In this document: positions 60,387 through 64,000 of the stretch, one piece after another
Layout of the letters: each line of letters begins with the position of its first letter
How positions within the stretch are numbered: the stretch's first letter is position 1
Assembly: GCF_013366375.1 (NCBI RefSeq)
Contig: NZ_JABWMJ010000002.1
Location: forward strand, 62,001-126,000
Direction of reading: 5' to 3'
Source: Rhizobacter koreensis
GTDB taxonomy: Bacteria; Pseudomonadota; Gammaproteobacteria; Burkholderiales; Burkholderiaceae_C
Length of the DNA: 64,000 nucleotides
Translations under genes and position numbers: made by a program
The notes under the pieces: model-generated
What the model saw: only the letters and a program-made list of their open reading frames with translations
The model's database searches: none
Told to the model about the DNA's origin: nothing

Positions 60387-60585
60387 GCTCGCGCCATTGT
60401 CGGCGCAGATCGCGTTCGCGCGGCGCCGCGGGTGGTCCGTGCAAGCGGGCGTCGGCGTGCCGCCACGGTCGCCACCGCGCGTGCGGACGCGGCCGCCGAG
60501 GCGCTTTCGTGACGCGCTGCGCGCGGTGGCGCGCGCTCGGCCGCGAGCGCGAACGTGCCCGCAGCGACGCTGGTAAGGTCAATGC

Positions 60586-61512
60586 ATGAAGAAGCCCCTG
60601 GCCCAGCAGCTGAACGATCTGGTCGAGCAGATCGGCACCATCATCGTCGGCAAGCGCGCCCAGATCGAAGACTGCGTGATCTGCATGCTGGCGGGCGGCC
60701 ACCTCCTGATCGAGGACGTTCCCGGCGTCGGCAAGACGACGCTGGCGCACGCGCTCGCGGTGTCGCTCGGCCTGCGCTTCTCGCGCACCCAGTTCACCGC
60801 CGACCTGATGCCGTCCGACCTGATCGGCGTCAGCGTCTACGAGCGCAGCCGCGAGGCGTTCGTGTTCCACCCCGGCCCGGTGTTCGCACAGGTGCTGCTC
60901 GCCGACGAGATCAACCGCGCCGGACCCAAGACGCAGAGTGCGCTGCTCGAGGCGATGGAGGAGCACCAGGTCAGCGTCGAGGGCGAGACCCGGCCGCTGC
61001 CCAAGCCGTTCTTCGTGATCGCGACGCAGAACCCGACCGACCAGCTCGGCACCTACCCGCTGCCGGAGTCGCAGCTCGACCGCTTCCTGATGTGCATCAC
61101 GATCGGCTACCCCGACGAGGCGAGCGAGCGTGCCCTGCTCGCCGGCATCGATCGCCGCGAGGCGATCGGCCGGCTCGGCGCGGTGATGACGCCCGCGGAC
61201 CTGATGGCGGCCCAGCAGGTGGTGCAGCAGGTCCATGCGTCGGCCGCGCTGCTCGACTACCTGCAGGCGCTGATCAAGGCGACGCGCTCCGGCGCCTGGT
61301 TCGTCGAAGGCCTCAGCCCGCGCGCCGGCATTGCGGTGCTGCGCGCCGCCAAGGCGCGCGCGCTGCTCGGCGAGCGCGACTACGTGGCGCCGGACGACGT
61401 GCAGGCGGTGCTGCCGCAGACGATCGGGCACCGCCTCGTGCCGGTCGCCGGCGCGGGGCGCGGCCGACTCGAGCAGGTGCGGGCGATGATCGAGGCGGTG
61501 CCGCTGCCGTGA
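60586..61512 (+). CDS. MoxR-family AAA+ ATPase
   Basis: This 308-residue chaperone-like ATPase usually activates a VWA or transglutaminase partner. It has Walker A EDVPGVGKTTLAHALA, QFTADLMPSDLIGVSVYE, Walker B LLADEINRAGPKTQSALLEA, the sensor FFVIATQNPTDQLGTYPLPE and LSPRAGIAVLRAAKARALL. It is followed after 58 bases by the DUF58 gene, the standard order of a moxR-DUF58-TgpA cassette. Confidence 0.95.
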   Translation: MKKPLAQQLNDLVEQIGTIIVGKRAQIEDCVICMLAGGHLLIEDVPGVGKTTLAHALAVSLGLRFSRTQFTADLMPSDLIGVSVYERSREAFVFHPGPVFAQVLLADEINRAGPKTQSALLEAMEEHQVSVEGETRPLPKPFFVIATQNPTDQLGTYPLPESQLDRFLMCITIGYPDEASERALLAGIDRREAIGRLGAVMTPADLMAAQQVVQQVHASAALLDYLQALIKATRSGAWFVEGLSPRAGIAVLRAAKARALLGERDYVAPDDVQAVLPQTIGHRLVPVAGAGRGRLEQVRAMIEAVPLP

Positions 61513-61570
61513 GCGCGCCGGGCGACCCCCGAGCGCTCGTCCCGACGCGCGCAGCGCAAGCGGTGGCCGG

Positions 61571-62656
61571 GTGAGTGCCAACGCGGCAGCCGGCGCGGCG
61601 TCGCGGGCGAACCGGTCGAGCGCGGCGAGCCCCGCGACCGCTTCACCGCCCAGGCCGGCGAACGACGACACCGGGCGCGTCGGCGCCCGCCCCGCCGCGC
61701 TCGTCCGCCAGCGCTTTCGCCGCTGGTGGCAGGCCCGCGTCCCGCTCACCGACAGCCAGCTGCTGACGCAGCGCAACGTCTACATCCTGCCGACGCGCGC
61801 CGGCTTCATGTTCGCGCTCACGCTCGTGGTGCTGCTGCTCGCGTCGATCAACTACCAGCTCAACCTGGGCTACCTGCTGACCTTCCTGCTCGCCGGCAGC
61901 GGCATCGTCTCGATGCACCTGACGCACGCGACGCTGCGCGGTCTCACGCTGCACCTGCGCCCGGTGGCGCCGGCGTTCGCGGGCGCGCCGGCGGTGCTCG
62001 ACGTCGTTCTGAGCAGCCCCGACCGCGAGCGCTTCGGCATCGGCCTCAGGGTGCTCGACGCGCCGCTCTCGACGCTGTCGTGGATCGACGTGCCGGCGCG
62101 CGGCCAGGCCGCGCTGCAGCTGCGCTTCGTTCCCGAGCAGCGCGGCCTGCAGCAGCTGCCGGCGCTCACCGCCGAGACGCGCTTCCCGCTCGGCCTCTTC
62201 CGGGCCTGGACGGTGTGGCGGCCGGCGTCGCGCCTCCTGGTCTACCCGCGCATCGAGGCCGACGCGCCCAAGCTGCCGGCGGCACGCGCGCTCGCCGGCG
62301 GCCCCGGGCACGCGCGCCAGACGCAGGGCGGCGAGATCGAGGGCGTGCGCGCCTACCGGCGCGGCGATCCGCTCAAGCTCGTCGCCTGGAAGAAGGCCGC
62401 GCAGGCGCTCGAGACCGGCTCCGAGCTGGTCAGCCGCGACACCAGCGCGTCGGCGCGCCACGAGCTCTGGCTCGACTGGGCCGACTGCGCCGGCCTGGCG
62501 CCGGAGGCGCGCCTTTCGCGGCTGACGGCGTGGACGCTCGCGGCGACACGCGCCGGCGCCGACTACGGCCTGCGCCTGCCGGGGCGCGAGATCGCACCCG
62601 ACGCCGGCGACGTGCAGCGCCGGCGCTGCCTGGAGGCGCTCGCGCTGTGGGCGTGA
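61571..62656 (+). CDS. DUF58 domain-containing membrane protein
   Basis: This 361-residue protein has a disordered N-terminus, two hydrophobic helices near residues 75-115 (GFMFALTLVVLLLASINYQL, YLLTFLLAGSGIVSMHL), a beta-rich middle and the DUF58 motif YRRGDPLKLVAWKKAA. DUF58 proteins work with MoxR ATPases and membrane transglutaminases; the exact role is unknown. The GTG start is used. It overlaps the next gene by four bases (GTGA). Confidence 0.9.
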   Translation: MSANAAAGAASRANRSSAASPATASPPRPANDDTGRVGARPAALVRQRFRRWWQARVPLTDSQLLTQRNVYILPTRAGFMFALTLVVLLLASINYQLNLGYLLTFLLAGSGIVSMHLTHATLRGLTLHLRPVAPAFAGAPAVLDVVLSSPDRERFGIGLRVLDAPLSTLSWIDVPARGQAALQLRFVPEQRGLQQLPALTAETRFPLGLFRAWTVWRPASRLLVYPRIEADAPKLPAARALAGGPGHARQTQGGEIEGVRAYRRGDPLKLVAWKKAAQALETGSELVSRDTSASARHELWLDWADCAGLAPEARLSRLTAWTLAATRAGADYGLRLPGREIAPDAGDVQRRRCLEALALWA

Positions 62657-64000
62657 CGCGCGCGAGCACGGCCGAGCGGCCGCTCACCCTGCGCCTGCTG
62701 CCCGCGTGGCCCGGCTGGCGTCACCTGCCGCGCGAGGCGCGCGACACGCTGTTCCTGCTCGCGGTGATCGCCTGGACCATCACGCCGCACCTCGCGCAGC
62801 TGCCGGCATGGTGTGGCGTGCTGACGCTGATCGTGCTGCTCTGGCGCGGCCGTCTGGCGATCGCCAACGAGAGCCTGCCGGGACGCTGGGTGCTGGTCGG
62901 CGTGCTCGCGATCGCGATCGGGCTGACGCTGCTCTCGTACCGCACGCTGCTCGGCAAGGAGCCCGGCATCGCGATGGTGGTCGCACTGATGGCGTTGAAG
63001 ACGCTCGAGCTGCGCGCGCGGCGCGACGCCTTCGTCGTGTTCTTCCTCGGCTTCTTCCTCATCCTCACCCACTTCCTCTATTCGCAGACGCTGCTGGTGG
63101 CCGCGGCCATGGTGGTGTCGGTGTGGGGCCTGCTCACCGCGGTGGTGCTCGCGCACATGCCGGTCGGCGTCCCGAGCCTGCGGCGCGCCGGCGCTCTCGC
63201 GGCGCGCACCGCCCTTTTCGGCGCGCCGGTGATGGCGCTGCTCTTCGTGCTGTTCCCCCGCGTCTCGCCGCTGTGGGGCGTGCCGGACGACGGCGTCTCG
63301 AAGAGCGGCCTTTCCAACACCATGCGGATGGGCTCGGTCGCCCAGGTGGCGCTCAGCGAGGCGATCGCGATGCGCGTGAAGTTCGACGGGCCGGTGCCGC
63401 CGCGCGACGCGTTCTACTTCCGCGGCCCGGTGCTGACGCGTTTCGACGGCGTCGAGTGGCGACCGGTTCCGCTGTTCGCGCCGCTCGAGAGCACGCTGCG
63501 GCCGCGCGGCCGACCGATCCGCTACGAGGCGACCGTCGAGCCGCTGCGCCTCGCGACGATCCCCATGCTCGAGGCGACCCGGGTCCCGCCGCGCGTCGAC
63601 GGCTACGGCATCGGCCTGCGCGGCGATCTGCAGGTGCTCGCCGACCGGCCGATCTACGAGCGCATCCGCTTCACCGGCGAGGCCTATCTCGACTACACGC
63701 TCGGCCCGATGCGGCGCCCCGGCGACCTCGGCGAGAGCCTGCACCTGCCGGACGGCTTCAACCCGCGCACGCTGGCGTGGGCGGCAGCGCTCCGGCGTGA
63801 CCCGCGCTACGCCGGCGCCGACGCCGCGACCTGGGCGCGCACGCTGCTGCAGCACATCCGCGGCGCCGGCTTCAGCTACACGCTGGCGCCGTCGACCTAC
63901 GGGCGCGACGCCGTCGACGAGTTCTGGCTCGACCGCCGCGAGGGCTTCTGCGAGCACTTCGCGGCGTCGTTCGTCGTGATCATGCGGGCGCTGGGCGTGC
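62653..64000 (+). CDS. DUF3488/transglutaminase-like membrane protein (TgpA type), cut by window end
   Basis: This protein of the TgpA family has several N-terminal membrane helices (DUF3488; for example TLFLLAVIAWTITPHLAQLP and FVVFFLGFFLILTHFLYSQ), then a periplasmic transglutaminase-like domain. The catalytic Cys sits in WLDRREGFCEHFAASF close to the window end; the His and Asp and the last helices lie outside. At least 449 residues are visible. The GTG overlaps the DUF58 stop. TgpA is important for growth in Pseudomonas; its substrate is not known. Confidence 0.92.
   Translation, partial: MTRASTAERPLTLRLLPAWPGWRHLPREARDTLFLLAVIAWTITPHLAQLPAWCGVLTLIVLLWRGRLAIANESLPGRWVLVGVLAIAIGLTLLSYRTLLGKEPGIAMVVALMALKTLELRARRDAFVVFFLGFFLILTHFLYSQTLLVAAAMVVSVWGLLTAVVLAHMPVGVPSLRRAGALAARTALFGAPVMALLFVLFPRVSPLWGVPDDGVSKSGLSNTMRMGSVAQVALSEAIAMRVKFDGPVPPRDAFYFRGPVLTRFDGVEWRPVPLFAPLESTLRPRGRPIRYEATVEPLRLATIPMLEATRVPPRVDGYGIGLRGDLQVLADRPIYERIRFTGEAYLDYTLGPMRRPGDLGESLHLPDGFNPRTLAWAAALRRDPRYAGADAATWARTLLQHIRGAGFSYTLAPSTYGRDAVDEFWLDRREGFCEHFAASFVVIMRALGV

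Noticed and set aside
62653..64000. Treating the TgpA-like transglutaminase as the partner of Anbu
   Set aside because: It belongs to the DUF3488 membrane type in a moxR cassette, not the soluble transglutaminase found in Anbu operons.

Overview
The window is chromosomal DNA from a very GC-rich betaproteobacterium, most likely of the order Burkholderiales. The gene order is characteristic: pyrG-kdsA-DUF1330-eno-ftsB, pmbA/yjgA/mogA, ratB-ratA/smpB and guaB-guaA. The aerobic phenylacetate cluster, the PHA repressor phaR and -10 boxes of the TATAATCGC or TACAATTCG type fit the same group. Coding is dense, many genes overlap by 1-8 bases (ATGA, GTGA, TGATG), and GTG starts are common. I see no tRNA, rRNA, insertion sequence, phage or CRISPR array. 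All names come from reading motifs and context; no database search was run.

Layout. 1-3.2 kb (minus): guaB, an MFS efflux gene and the start of guaA in one run. 3.3-6.8 kb: a DUF4124 protein, ratB-ratA divergent from smpB, and a cytochrome P450. 6.8-10.2 kb (minus): a PLP lyase, rimO and phaR. 10.3-22.2 kb (minus): a phenylacetyl-CoA pathway unit, paaG-H-I-K-A-B-C-D-E-tetR-SBP-paaZ. 22.5-30.7 kb: topoisomerase IB, a RecQ-family helicase, rpoN, a soluble hybrid histidine kinase and a convergent sigma-54 response regulator. 31.1-33.6 kb: a PEP-CTERM CHRD protein, a guanidine-II riboswitch with its SMR exporter, rpsU, yqeY and a small CRSGAR-loop protein. 33.6-38.2 kb (minus): livK-H-M-G-F ABC uptake. 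38.4-44 kb: pmbA, yjgA, mogA, cysE, a TrmJ-type methyltransferase and suhB. 44.1-52.2 kb (plus): mutS, an Anbu-type proteasome homologue, pyrG, kdsA, DUF1330, eno and ftsB. 52.3-64 kb: a CopD-like membrane protein, two adjacent zinc-ribbon membrane proteins, an MhpD-like hydratase coupled to a DUF455 protein, an HDAC-like hydrolase with an MscS channel, and a moxR-DUF58-transglutaminase cassette cut by the window end.

How parts work together. PaaK activates phenylacetate, PaaABCDE epoxidises the ring, PaaG isomerises to the oxepin, PaaZ opens and oxidises it, and PaaH acts late in beta-oxidation. paaF and paaJ are not in this window. The TetR gene is probably the repressor, and a palindrome before paaG is the best operator candidate. 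A similar palindrome lies before livK, which may link the two uptake systems.

Most notable signals: a textbook guanidine-II (mini-ykkC) riboswitch before the SMR gene; a near-perfect sigma-54 promoter in front of rpoN itself; two adjacent zinc-ribbon membrane proteins of unknown function; an Anbu gene overlapping mutS; and a palindrome holding back-to-back -10 boxes between ratA and smpB.
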